Source: an uncultured Bacillota bacterium
Lineage (GTDB): Bacteria > Bacillota > Clostridia > Lachnospirales > Lachnospiraceae
Assembly: GCA_949291945.1 (NCBI GenBank)
Contig: CASEXH010000005.1
Span: forward strand, 62,001 to 126,000
Direction: 5' to 3'
Length of the DNA stretch: 64,000 bases
Part shown: piece after piece, positions 8,321 to 16,784 of the stretch
Layout: the number at the start of each line of letters is the position of its first letter
Position numbering within the stretch: the stretch's first letter is position 1
Position numbers and translations under genes: made by a program
Notes under the pieces: model-generated
What the model saw: the letters and a program-made list of their open reading frames with translations, nothing else
Told to the model about the DNA's origin: nothing
Database searches by the model: none

Positions 8321-9847
8321 ATGAAGAGCAAAGAAATTGAGAAAGTAACACTGGGCGGAAAACTGACTATTGAAGAATTTGTGGCCGTAGCCAGATATAA
8401 GGCTAAGGTGGAATTTTCAGAAGAATATAAAGACCGGGTGGTGTGCTCCAGAAAGATCATTGAAAAATGCGTGGAAGAGCAGAAAGTGGTATATGGCACT
8501 ACCACAGGCTTCGGTGCTTTAGTAACCCAGAATATCAGTAAAGACCAGGCGGAAATTCTCCAGAAAAATATTATCATAACCCACTCCACTTCGGTAGGGG
8601 AGCCTTTTTCTGAAGAAGTTGTGAGAGCCATCATTCTTATGGTGTTGCAGAGCCTGGGAATGGGCGTAAGCGGTGTGCGGCTGGAACTTTTAGAACAGTA
8701 CAGAGAATTTTTAAATAAAAATCTGATCCCTTACGTGCCCAGAGAAGGATCTGTAGGATATCTCTGTGCAGAAGCTCACACGGCGTCAGTTTTGCTGGGG
8801 GAAGGAAAAGCCTATTATGAGGGGCAGCTTTATGACAGTAAAACAGCCCTTGAAAAGGCAGGGATGAAGCCTTTCACCCTTAGTTATAAAGAAGGACTGG
8901 CCCTTACAAACGGGGTTACATCTCCGGCAGCTATGGCGGCCCTGGCAATTTACGATATGAGGAAAGCCATAGACAGTGCTGATATAATTGCGGCTATATC
9001 TTTTGAGGGGCTTCATGGCCTGTTAAAAGCATATGACGATCAGGTACTCGCCTGCCGTCCCTTTAAGGAGATTAGGGAAACTGCCCATAAGATAAAAGAC
9101 ATACTGAAAGATTCCCAGGTGGTAAAAGCCGCAGAGGGCAGCCATGTTCAGGACTCCCTTTCTCTCCGGTGCATTCCCCAGCTCCACGGAGCCGTGAAGA
9201 AGACTGTGGATGACGCCTGGAAGGCAGTAGAGATCGAGATCAACGGCTGCGGGGATAATCCTATCGTGGTGGGAACAGAAGAGGATTTTGATGTTTTTTC
9301 AAACGGAAATCCGGACAGCGCATATATGGGACTGGAGATGGATTCTGCGTGCATCGCAGCAGGAGCTGCAGCAAAAATGTCAGAGAGGAGAAATGTCCGT
9401 TTCCTGGACGAAAGACTTTCAGGTTATCCTGCCTTTCTTGTGAAGAACCCGGGACTGAATTCCGGACTTATGATCCCACAGTATACGCAGGCTGGTCTGA
9501 TGAATGATATGAAGATCCTGGCACATCCGGCTTCTGTAGACAGCATTACCACCAGCGGCAATCAGGAGGATTATGTGGCAATGGGCTACAATGCCTGCAA
9601 AAAAGCCCTTCAATGTGTGGAAAAGCTGGAATATATACTAGCCATCGAACTGTTTTCTGCCTATCAGGCTCAGCAGTTTATTGATGACAAACTGAAGCGG
9701 GGAGAGGGAAGCCAAAAGGTGCTGGATTATCTGAAAGACCGGATTCCGGTTATGGAAGAGGATATGTATAGTTATCCCTATCTGGAAGCTCTGAGGACAG
9801 AAATCCATACAGGAGCGATCATAGACTGTCTGGAAGAGAAAAATTAA
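8321..9847 (+). CDS. HAL-fold lyase lacking the MIO triad (ergothionase-like?)
   Basis: A 508-residue member of the histidine/phenylalanine ammonia-lyase superfamily. Conserved landmarks are VVYGTTTGFGAL (catalytic-loop Tyr58), RCIPQLHGA, DNPIVV and HPASVDSI. The segment that should form the MIO cofactor is changed: GSVGASGDL in normal enzymes is GSVGYLCAEAH here, so Ala-Ser-Gly is replaced by Tyr147-Leu148-Cys149. The GNFHG motif is also lost. It therefore cannot make MIO and should not release ammonia by the usual route. Ergothionase, a HAL homologue that eliminates trimethylamine from ergothioneine without MIO chemistry, is the closest precedent I know. Its position between two MttB homologues fits a trimethylammonium substrate. 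A good ribosome site (AAGGAGAG) precedes the ATG. Substrate unproven. Confidence 0.82.
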   Translation: MKSKEIEKVTLGGKLTIEEFVAVARYKAKVEFSEEYKDRVVCSRKIIEKCVEEQKVVYGTTTGFGALVTQNISKDQAEILQKNIIITHSTSVGEPFSEEVVRAIILMVLQSLGMGVSGVRLELLEQYREFLNKNLIPYVPREGSVGYLCAEAHTASVLLGEGKAYYEGQLYDSKTALEKAGMKPFTLSYKEGLALTNGVTSPAAMAALAIYDMRKAIDSADIIAAISFEGLHGLLKAYDDQVLACRPFKEIRETAHKIKDILKDSQVVKAAEGSHVQDSLSLRCIPQLHGAVKKTVDDAWKAVEIEINGCGDNPIVVGTEEDFDVFSNGNPDSAYMGLEMDSACIAAGAAAKMSERRNVRFLDERLSGYPAFLVKNPGLNSGLMIPQYTQAGLMNDMKILAHPASVDSITTSGNQEDYVAMGYNACKKALQCVEKLEYILAIELFSAYQAQQFIDDKLKRGEGSQKVLDYLKDRIPVMEEDMYSYPYLEALRTEIHTGAIIDCLEEKN

Positions 9848-9863
9848 AAAGGAGGAAGACAGT

Positions 9864-11171
9864 ATGGTGCATCTTACACCCGAAGAACAGGAGATGCTGG
9901 ACGGCAGACATGGGAAACTGAAACAGGTGGCGATGGAGAACATCCTGCGATATGCCCAGGTGCTTGGAGCCTCTAAGTTATGCCGGGTTACCAAGGCCAC
10001 CGTATTCTGCGGAGCCCACAATTATCTGGAAGTATGTAAAAGCGAAGATTTCCATGAGGTTTTCAGTAAAATGAATCTGGCCAGAGACGAGAGGATCCCC
10101 TTTGACTGTGTGGACAAAAACTGCTATGTTCAGTCCTGCGTGGCGGCCAGCGATCAGTTTGAATATGAGATTTTTGATCAGCCTAAAGAAGTATTTGATA
10201 AAAACAGTTATTATCTGGAAGAAAGCAGAAAGGCGGGGGTTATCATTGCCGGCTCCTGCTCCCCCTACCTGATGGGCTGGATTCCGGTGAAAGGAGAGCA
10301 TTTTGTCACTACAGAATCCGGCGTGACTATTCTGGGGAATTCTCTCTGGGGAGCCTGCTGCAATTCAGACGGGATTGAGGCAGCTTTCTGGTCAGCTATC
10401 TGCGGAAGGACTCCTTACTGGGGATACCATGTGAAAGAAAATAGATATGGAACCCATCTTTTCCATATAAAGGCCCATCTCCATTCTTCCATGGACTGGG
10501 AAGTGCTGGGAAAGGCAATGGGAAAAAGACTTCCCCTCACCGGCTGTACGCCAGTGATCGAAGGAAATTTTGAGGGGGTAGACTTTGTTAAGCTGAAAAG
10601 CTTTTTTACAGCTTTGGCCATCACCACCAACTGCAGAATGTGCCACATAGTAGGGGTCACTCCTGAGGCGAATACTCTGGAAGAGGCTTTTATGGGGCAT
10701 GAGATCCTGGGGGAGGATACTATAGAGGACGAAGATATTGCAAAGGCCTATGAAGATCTTTGCGAGAAAGAAGAGGGAAGCGTAGATCTGGTAAGTCTGG
10801 GCTGTCCCCACTATGATATCCACCAGATCCAGGAAGTGGCCGAATACATGAAGGGAAAGAAGGTTCATCCGGGAACACGGTTTATGGTGTGGACTGTATA
10901 CCCTGTGAAGGCTATGGCAGATCTGAATGGCTATACCAAAATTATAGAAGAAGCGGGAGGAACTATACAGACCAGTACTTGTCCTGTGACCATTGGAGAT
11001 TGTTTCCTGAAAAATTATCCGGGGCAGGTGTATGACAGCTTGAAACAATCCGGCAGTGTCCGGTCTGATGGTTCTGCACAGAGGGTATATTACACAGACA
11101 AGTATCATTGCATGGATGCGGCAGTGTCCGGACGGTGGAGGGAGGAATACCGATGGAAGAAAAAATTCTGA
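9864..11171 (+). CDS. Aconitase X catalytic (large) subunit
   Basis: A 435-residue protein of the AcnX family (formerly DUF521/PF04412). It opens with LTPEEQEMLDGRHG and contains AGSCSPYLMGW, the NSDGIEAAFWSAICGRTPYWG segment in two parts, and SLGCPHYD, all typical of the family. Characterised AcnX enzymes are dehydratases with a non-standard Fe-S site, acting on cis-3-hydroxyproline in bacteria and phosphomevalonate in archaea. The many cysteines fit cluster binding. The small swivel-domain subunit is encoded next, overlapping by 19 bases, so this is the two-subunit form. In this cluster it may hydrate or dehydrate the product of the HAL-like lyase or MttB reaction; that is inference. Confidence 0.88.
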   Translation: MVHLTPEEQEMLDGRHGKLKQVAMENILRYAQVLGASKLCRVTKATVFCGAHNYLEVCKSEDFHEVFSKMNLARDERIPFDCVDKNCYVQSCVAASDQFEYEIFDQPKEVFDKNSYYLEESRKAGVIIAGSCSPYLMGWIPVKGEHFVTTESGVTILGNSLWGACCNSDGIEAAFWSAICGRTPYWGYHVKENRYGTHLFHIKAHLHSSMDWEVLGKAMGKRLPLTGCTPVIEGNFEGVDFVKLKSFFTALAITTNCRMCHIVGVTPEANTLEEAFMGHEILGEDTIEDEDIAKAYEDLCEKEEGSVDLVSLGCPHYDIHQIQEVAEYMKGKKVHPGTRFMVWTVYPVKAMADLNGYTKIIEEAGGTIQTSTCPVTIGDCFLKNYPGQVYDSLKQSGSVRSDGSAQRVYYTDKYHCMDAAVSGRWREEYRWKKKF

Positions 11172-11575
11172 GAGGCAGAGGCGTCATTCCCGGAATCGTA
11201 GAAGGAAAAGCCATTGTTTGTCCAGGGAGTATTACCGGATGGGGCGGCATTGATCCTGAAACCGGAGTGATCAAGGATTATGAAAACAGTAATAAAGGAA
11301 TGACTATTAAAGATTCTATCCTGATCATGCCAGGGAGCAAAGGTTCCAATGGATGGTCCTGCTACTTTGGGGCGGCAAGAGCAGCAGGCTGTGCGCCAAA
11401 GGGCTGGGCCTTTACCAGGATCGACAGCAGCGCAGGAGTGGCCAGTGCAGTAATGCAGATTCCTACGGTTGTAGACTTTCCCCTTGACGAGGATCCTTGC
11501 AAGGAAATCAAGACTGGGGACTATGTAAGACTGGATGGGGAGAAAGGAACTCTGGAAATCCTTCGCAGAGCCTGA
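11153..11575 (+). CDS. Aconitase X swivel (small) subunit
   Basis: A 140-residue swivel-domain protein (AcnX small subunit, DUF126/PF01989). It starts with the typical RGRGVIPGIVEGKAIV segment and contains LIMPGSKGSNGWS and an AGVASAVMQIPTV-like substrate-loop region. The ATG at 11153 is chosen because GGAGGGAGG lies just upstream; an in-frame ATG at 11108 lies deep inside the large-subunit gene. In AcnX the swivel domain closes over the active site of the large subunit. The 19-base overlap with the large subunit implies 1:1 cotranslation. Confidence 0.87.
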   Translation: MEEKILRGRGVIPGIVEGKAIVCPGSITGWGGIDPETGVIKDYENSNKGMTIKDSILIMPGSKGSNGWSCYFGAARAAGCAPKGWAFTRIDSSAGVASAVMQIPTVVDFPLDEDPCKEIKTGDYVRLDGEKGTLEILRRA

Positions 11576-11610
11576 TTCCGGGCGAAAAATAACGAAAGGA
11601 CGGATCTGAG

Positions 11611-13023
11611 ATGATTGTAAAAAAGGTGCAGGATCAGGAGATCCGGATGATACATGAAAAGTCTTTAGAAATACTGGAAAAAGTGGGAGTGAATTTTGAA
11701 AACAGGGAAATTCTGGATTTTTTTCAGAAAGCTGGGATAAGGACTCAGGGCAACAGAGTATTTTTTACCAGGGATCAGGTGGAAAATGCCAGAAAAACCC
11801 TGAAGCCATCCTTTGTACTGGAAACTCCTTTTGCCAGTTTAAAGATCGGAGACGGAGGAAGAGCGGTGGCTACTGCTTCAGGGGCCATGGCTATTTTAAA
11901 GAATGGAAAGATTCAGACTCCTGTTATGGAGGATTATATTAATCTGAAAAAGATGGATGAGGTCAGCGGCATGGTGAATCTGGGCTGTGTGCCCGGAATC
12001 TATGCTGCAGACCTTATGGCAGGAGAGACGGAACTCCTGAAAACCGCTCTCAGTCTCCGATATTCCAAAATGCCCTTTATCGCTTCCTGTGAGACCGGAC
12101 ACAGCGCTGCCATGTCCATAGAATTTATGAAGGATTTTTATCAGGATACCGGTGAATACTATACCCTTGGAGTTGAGAATATCAGCTCACCCCTCCGCTA
12201 CAGCCGGGAAGATGTGGCGGCAATCCTGGCATACATAAAGAGAAGCCAGCCGGTATGTATTACCTGCTGTTCTGCTCCGGGAATGACCAGTCCCATTACG
12301 GTAGCCGGAACTATTGTTCAGAATAATGCGGAGATTCTGGCGGGAATGGTTATGACCCAGATGGTAAATCCGGGAGTGCCGGTAGTTTACGGAAATGTGA
12401 CTTACAGCTCAGACTTGCGAAAAGCAATACCTGTTTCCTGGGGCCCTGAGGTAGGAGTCTTTATCCAGTATGCGAAGGCTATGGCGGATTTCTATCAGGT
12501 GCCCTGCAGGGTAGGAGGCTCTCTTTCCGGAGCCAAACAACTGGACTGGCAGGATGGAGCTGAAACGGCCATTTCCCTGATGACCACATTGGACTGCAAA
12601 ACGGATCTGATGTTTCAGGCTCTTGGCCAGATGGACTGCCTGACTGTATTCAGCTTTGAAAAATATCTGTTAGATGAGGAACTTCTGGAGGCCCGTCTGT
12701 CCGCAGAGGAGAAAAATTATATCACAGAAGAAAATATCCATATGGACATGATAGAGAGAGTAGGACCAGGCGGCTCCTATATGCTGGAGGATGAAACCCT
12801 GGAACTTTACAGGACAGAACTGTTTCATCCCAGGCTTTTTAATTGTGAGCGGTATCATGACTGGAAAAAGCAGGGAATGACTTCTGTGGTCAGCAAAGCT
12901 GATCAGGCGGTGAAAGAACGGCTGGAGGCCTACGAACAGCCGGTTTATGATGAAAGAAGGGCCAGAATGCTGGAGGATGTCCTCACCGGCCTGAACCTGG
13001 ATAATATCCCTGGGGCTTCTTGA
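11611..13023 (+). CDS. MttB-superfamily methyltransferase (non-pyrrolysine), copy 2
   Basis: A 470-residue paralogue of the protein at 6915. It has the same core (PGMTSPITVAGTIVQNNAEI, then VNPGVPVVYG) and the same GPGGSYMLEDET C-terminal motif. There is no internal TAG codon. The two copies differ in the N-terminal third, around residues 110-145, where LGCVPGIYAADLMAG replaces LSSSPLTYVKEFPQD. They may act on different methylation states or form a heteromer. An AAAGGA site lies before the ATG. It is the last gene of the cluster; no clear terminator follows before the lipid cassette. Confidence 0.87.
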   Translation: MIVKKVQDQEIRMIHEKSLEILEKVGVNFENREILDFFQKAGIRTQGNRVFFTRDQVENARKTLKPSFVLETPFASLKIGDGGRAVATASGAMAILKNGKIQTPVMEDYINLKKMDEVSGMVNLGCVPGIYAADLMAGETELLKTALSLRYSKMPFIASCETGHSAAMSIEFMKDFYQDTGEYYTLGVENISSPLRYSREDVAAILAYIKRSQPVCITCCSAPGMTSPITVAGTIVQNNAEILAGMVMTQMVNPGVPVVYGNVTYSSDLRKAIPVSWGPEVGVFIQYAKAMADFYQVPCRVGGSLSGAKQLDWQDGAETAISLMTTLDCKTDLMFQALGQMDCLTVFSFEKYLLDEELLEARLSAEEKNYITEENIHMDMIERVGPGGSYMLEDETLELYRTELFHPRLFNCERYHDWKKQGMTSVVSKADQAVKERLEAYEQPVYDERRARMLEDVLTGLNLDNIPGAS

Positions 13024-13121
13024 CAGAGCGGGAAGCCCGTGCTACATTTACTAGTACAGCGAGACATAATTTAATTACAGAATTCTTTATTTTTGCTGTA
13101 CAGTATTTGCGAGGGACAGGT

Positions 13122-13712
13122 ATGAATTATATGAAAAAGATAAAAAGACAAGAATTGTACTCCATACCTAACTGTATGGGGTACTTTCGCATTTTATTGA
13201 TACCTTTATTTTGTTTCCTTTATCTCAACGCAGAGGACAGAGGCGATTATTATCTGGCAGCAGGAGTGATCCTGCTGTCTTATATCACAGACTTTCTGGA
13301 CGGACAGGTGGCAAGAAGGTTTCATATGATCACAGAATTCGGCAAGTTTCTGGACCCGGTGGCAGATAAACTGACTCACGGTGCCATTGCCCTGTGCCTG
13401 GCTTTCCGGTATGAAGCCATGAGATATCTGTTTGCCCTTATGGTCCTCAAAGAAGGATTCATGGCAGTTATGGGCCTGATTAATCTTCGTCACGGCCGGA
13501 AACTGGACGGGGCAAAGTGGTTTGGGAAATTCTGTACGGGAGCTCTGTTTATCCTTCTTATCCTCCTGGTCATCTGGCCGGAAATGCCTCTGGCCTGGGC
13601 AAATGGACTGATCGGTATCGTGACTGTGATCATGGTTCTCACCCTGTGCCTGTATATACCGGAATTTTATAAGATGATCAGATCCTGGGACAGAAAGCAG
13701 GTGGAAAAATGA
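13122..13712 (+). CDS. CDP-alcohol phosphatidyltransferase (PgsA-like)
   Basis: A 196-residue membrane enzyme with the full CDP-alcohol phosphotransferase motif D-x2-DG-x2-AR-x8-G-x3-D-x3-D, seen as DFLDGQVARRF and GKFLDPVADK (about residues 56-82). It transfers a phosphatidyl group from CDP-diacylglycerol to an alcohol, probably glycerol-3-phosphate for phosphatidylglycerol synthesis or another phosphatidyl group for cardiolipin. The ATG at 13122 follows GAGGGACAGG; a TTG at 13020 would place 34 extra residues overlapping the previous stop and is unlikely. The next gene overlaps by ATGA, so this is the head of a lipid cassette. Confidence 0.85.
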   Translation: MNYMKKIKRQELYSIPNCMGYFRILLIPLFCFLYLNAEDRGDYYLAAGVILLSYITDFLDGQVARRFHMITEFGKFLDPVADKLTHGAIALCLAFRYEAMRYLFALMVLKEGFMAVMGLINLRHGRKLDGAKWFGKFCTGALFILLILLVIWPEMPLAWANGLIGIVTVIMVLTLCLYIPEFYKMIRSWDRKQVEK

Positions 13713-14326
13713 TTTCACAGTATATAATCTATTTTCTCCTAGCCTATCTGACAGGGGGAATCATGTTCGGGGCCCTGATCCCGAAGATTTTCTGCGGTCT
13801 GGATATCCGTAAGATTAGTGAGGATGGGAATCCGGGGACAGCTAATGTTTTCCTTCATGCAGGGCCTTTCTGGGGAATCCTGGTTCTTGTCTGCGATCTT
13901 CTGAAAGGGTTTCTTCCGGTCCACCTGGCTGCCGACAGCCTGGGAACCCAGGAAATGGGCTTTGCCCTGATCATGGCCGGCCCGGTTCTGGGCCATGCCT
14001 GCCCCCTGTTGGGAGGAAAAGCAAAAGGGGGTAAAGGGATTGCTGTAAGTTTTGGCATTCTGGCAGGCTTGTATCCTTTTTTGCACAGTCTGGAACTGCT
14101 GATTTTCTGGTATCTCCTTTTTTCTCTGGTGGTGATCGTCAATCCTCACAGTCTGAGGACTGCAGCCGCTTATCTATGCTGGCTGGCAAGCAGCATTCTT
14201 TGCAGAATCCATCCGGTGTTTGCGGCAGGTACCTTTCTGATTTCCGTTATTGTGATCGATAAACACAGAGAAGAGCTGCGCCATATGGAAAACAGGGAAA
14301 TAAAATTTATATTCAGGAGAAGTTAG
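13709..14326 (+). CDS. plsY: Acyl-phosphate glycerol-3-phosphate acyltransferase (PlsY-like)
   Basis: A 205-residue polytopic membrane protein with PlsY landmarks: the early SEDGNPGTANVFL segment (family SGNPGATN) and a GKAKGGKGIAVSFG loop (family GGKGVAT). PlsY acylates glycerol-3-phosphate from acyl-phosphate, the first step of phospholipid synthesis. The start overlaps the upstream stop as ATGA. The motifs are slightly divergent from housekeeping PlsY, so this may be a second, specialised copy. Lying between a CDP-alcohol transferase and a glycolipid glycosyltransferase strengthens the lipid assignment. Confidence 0.83.
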   Translation: MISQYIIYFLLAYLTGGIMFGALIPKIFCGLDIRKISEDGNPGTANVFLHAGPFWGILVLVCDLLKGFLPVHLAADSLGTQEMGFALIMAGPVLGHACPLLGGKAKGGKGIAVSFGILAGLYPFLHSLELLIFWYLLFSLVVIVNPHSLRTAAAYLCWLASSILCRIHPVFAAGTFLISVIVIDKHREELRHMENREIKFIFRRS

Positions 14327-14329
14327 AAA

Positions 14330-15469
14330 ATGAAGGTATTAATATTATCATGTAAAACAGGAGGAGGCCATGATGCTGCAGGAATGGCCCTGAAAGAAGA
14401 GCTGGAGTCCAGAGGCCATGAGGGCCTTCTGTTTGATTATCTGGTCCTGGCGGGACAGAAAGTATCAGAGACTGTAGGCGATGTGTATGTGAATACGGTG
14501 AAAAAGACGCCTCATGTATTTGGAGCGGTATACAGTCTGGGGATGACAGTCAGCAGACTTACCAGAAAATCCCCGGTATATTATGTAAACTCAAAAATGG
14601 CAAAATATCTGGGGCCCTATCTGGAAAAGGAAAAATTCGATGCCATTGTCATGCCCCATCTCTACCCGGCGGAAACCCTGACCTACATGAAAAGGAAAGG
14701 GGTTCCGCTGCCCCTTACTGTGGCAGTTATGACGGATTATACCTGTATTCCTTTCTGGGAAGAAACGGACTGTGATTATTATATCGTTCCTCACCAGGAT
14801 CTTCTGGAAACCTGTGTGAAAAGAGGAATTCCCCGGGAAAAACTTCTCCCTTTCGGGATTCCTGTAAGCCGTAGATTCAGGCTGAAAGCAGATAAAGAAA
14901 AAGCGAGAGAATATCTGGGCTTTCCAAAAGACCGGAAAATGTTTCTCCTCATGGGTGGAAGTATGGGAGCAGGGGATCTGGAAAAGCTGACAGAAAGACT
15001 CTGGAAGGAAATCGGCGGATTAGAAGGGATTGCTGTGGTCTGCGGAAGCAATAAAAAGATTTTTCAGAAGCTGAAGAAAAAATATGAGGGAGAAAAGGAT
15101 GTATTTATTATCGGAAAGACCAGGCAGATGGAACTGTATATGAAAGCCTGCGATATTATTTATACTAAGCCGGGAGGCCTGACTTCTACAGAAGCAGCAG
15201 TATCCCGGATCCCTATTGTCCATACAGCCCCCATTCCCGGCTGCGAAAGCGCAAACCGGAGATTTTTTGTCAGCCATAAGATGTCCATAGCCCCACGGTC
15301 CGTAGAGGAACAGGTAGAGGAGGGAATCCGGCTGCTGGAATCTCCGGAGCAGATCCAGGCCATGAAAGAGGCTCAGAAAAGCAGTATTTCCGGCAGAGCT
15401 GCAGAAAAGATCACAGATTTCCTGGAAGAAGGATCAGACCATTGCGAAGAAAAGGGAAAAAGAATATAA
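14330..15469 (+). CDS. MurG/UgtP-type diacylglycerol glycosyltransferase
   Basis: A 379-residue GT-B glycosyltransferase. The N-terminus ILSCKTGGGHDAAGMALKE is the MGDG-synthase-type lipid-acceptor motif (GGGH), and the C-terminal half has the sugar-nucleotide region KPGGLTSTEAAVSRIP (family GG.T..E). Relatives such as UgtP add glucose or galactose to diacylglycerol, giving glycolipids and the anchor of lipoteichoic acid. It starts 3 bases after plsY, so PgsA-like, PlsY and this enzyme form a cotranslated lipid module. Cytoplasmic, membrane-associated. Donor sugar not determinable. Confidence 0.86.
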   Translation: MKVLILSCKTGGGHDAAGMALKEELESRGHEGLLFDYLVLAGQKVSETVGDVYVNTVKKTPHVFGAVYSLGMTVSRLTRKSPVYYVNSKMAKYLGPYLEKEKFDAIVMPHLYPAETLTYMKRKGVPLPLTVAVMTDYTCIPFWEETDCDYYIVPHQDLLETCVKRGIPREKLLPFGIPVSRRFRLKADKEKAREYLGFPKDRKMFLLMGGSMGAGDLEKLTERLWKEIGGLEGIAVVCGSNKKIFQKLKKKYEGEKDVFIIGKTRQMELYMKACDIIYTKPGGLTSTEAAVSRIPIVHTAPIPGCESANRRFFVSHKMSIAPRSVEEQVEEGIRLLESPEQIQAMKEAQKSSISGRAAEKITDFLEEGSDHCEEKGKRI

Positions 15470-15553
15470 TAGAGGAAGCAGAATGTCCCTGTGATCAGAC
15501 AAAGAGTCCGGAAAAGGCCATGCACCATACAGGGAGACAGGAGGAAAAGTAAA

Positions 15554-16747
15554 ATGATAGCAGACAGTATGAAGAGTTTTGTGAAGAACAGTTCTGCCAT
15601 CCGTGCTATGTTTGAGGAAGGCAAAAAGATGGCCCAGGAATACGGAGCAGAGAATGTATATGATTTCAGCTTGGGAAATCCAAATGTTCCCGCACCTGCA
15701 GAGGTAAAGGAAGCTATTATAAAGGAACTGGAGGATGACGATCCGGTTATGCTCCATGGCTATATGAGCAACAGCGGTTATGAAGATGTGAGAAAAGCAG
15801 TGGCAGATTCCCTTAATCAACGTTTTGGCACAGCTTTTCATGAGAATAACATTGTGATGACCGTAGGAGCGGCAGGGGGACTGAATGTGATCCTGAAAAC
15901 CATCTTAAACCCTGGGGATCAGGTTTTGGCCATTGCTCCTTACTTTGGAGAATATAATTCTTATGTGGCAAACTATCAGGGAGAAGTGGTAGTAGTAAGC
16001 CCGGATACAGAAACCTTCCAGCCAAATCTGAAAGAGCTGGAAAAAAAGATCACCGGAAAGACAAAAGCAGTGATTGTCAATTCCCCCAATAATCCTACCG
16101 GCGTGGTATATTCTGAAGAAACGATAAAGGCCATGGCCGGGATCCTGGAAAAGAAAGAACAGGAATTCGGAACAGATATCTATCTGATCTCTGATGAGCC
16201 TTATCGGGAGCTGGCATATGATGGCGTGGAGGTGCCTTATCTCACCAAATACTATAAAGATACCATTGTAGGATACTCTTTCAGTAAATCCCTCTCTCTT
16301 CCGGGAGAACGGATCGGATATCTGGTGATCCCGGATGAGGCTGCAGATGCAGAAGATCTTCAGAATGGGGCAAATGTAGCTACCAGGATCCTGGGATTTG
16401 TAAATGCGCCTTCTCTTATGCAGCGGGCAGTAGCCAGATGCCTGGATGCAAAAGCAGATGTGCCCTATTATGACAGAAACCGGAACGCCTTGTATCAGGG
16501 CTTAAAGGATCTGGGATTCTCCTGTATCAAACCGGAGGGAGCTTTCTATCTTTTTGTAAAGTCTCCTGTAGAAGATGAGAAAGTGTTCTGTGAGGCAGCG
16601 AAGAAATATCATATCCTGATCGTGCCGGGATCTTCTTTCGCCTGCCCGGGATATGTGCGCATCGCTTACTGTGTGGCATATGAAACCATCCTGAACTCCA
16701 TGCCGGGGTTTGAAAAACTGGCAGAGGAGTTTGGGTTGAGAAAATAA
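15554..16747 (+). CDS. Pyridoxal-phosphate aminotransferase, class I/II
   Basis: A 397-residue fold-type I aminotransferase. It has NSPNNPTGVVYS (cofactor and substrate region), SDEPYRELAYDG and the PLP-lysine motif SFSKSLSLPGERIGY. Substrate is probably an amino acid such as aspartate or an aromatic one; the family does not decide it. The ATG at 15554 follows GGAGGAAAA and was preferred over an upstream in-frame start at 15491 that lacks a ribosome site. A terminator follows at once. It may be part of the lipid unit by readthrough only; no functional link is evident. Confidence 0.88.
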   Translation: MIADSMKSFVKNSSAIRAMFEEGKKMAQEYGAENVYDFSLGNPNVPAPAEVKEAIIKELEDDDPVMLHGYMSNSGYEDVRKAVADSLNQRFGTAFHENNIVMTVGAAGGLNVILKTILNPGDQVLAIAPYFGEYNSYVANYQGEVVVVSPDTETFQPNLKELEKKITGKTKAVIVNSPNNPTGVVYSEETIKAMAGILEKKEQEFGTDIYLISDEPYRELAYDGVEVPYLTKYYKDTIVGYSFSKSLSLPGERIGYLVIPDEAADAEDLQNGANVATRILGFVNAPSLMQRAVARCLDAKADVPYYDRNRNALYQGLKDLGFSCIKPEGAFYLFVKSPVEDEKVFCEAAKKYHILIVPGSSFACPGYVRIAYCVAYETILNSMPGFEKLAEEFGLRK

Positions 16748-16752
16748 CCAGT

Positions 16753-16784
16753 AAAAAGCAGTCCGTTTTGGGCTGCTTTTCTTA
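16753..16784 (+). terminator. Rho-independent terminator after the aminotransferase
   Basis: AAAAGCAG (16754-16761) pairs with CTGCTTTT (16773-16780), followed by CTTAT. A second inverted repeat without T-run lies just beyond (GAAATGCCCTGCAG at 16829-16842 with CTGCAGAGCATTTC at 16848-16861). Confidence 0.75.

Noticed and set aside
8321..9847. Frameshift as the cause of the lost MIO motif
   Set aside because: The frame is intact, flanking residues GSVG and the following helix align without a gap, and the downstream conserved motifs are in frame.
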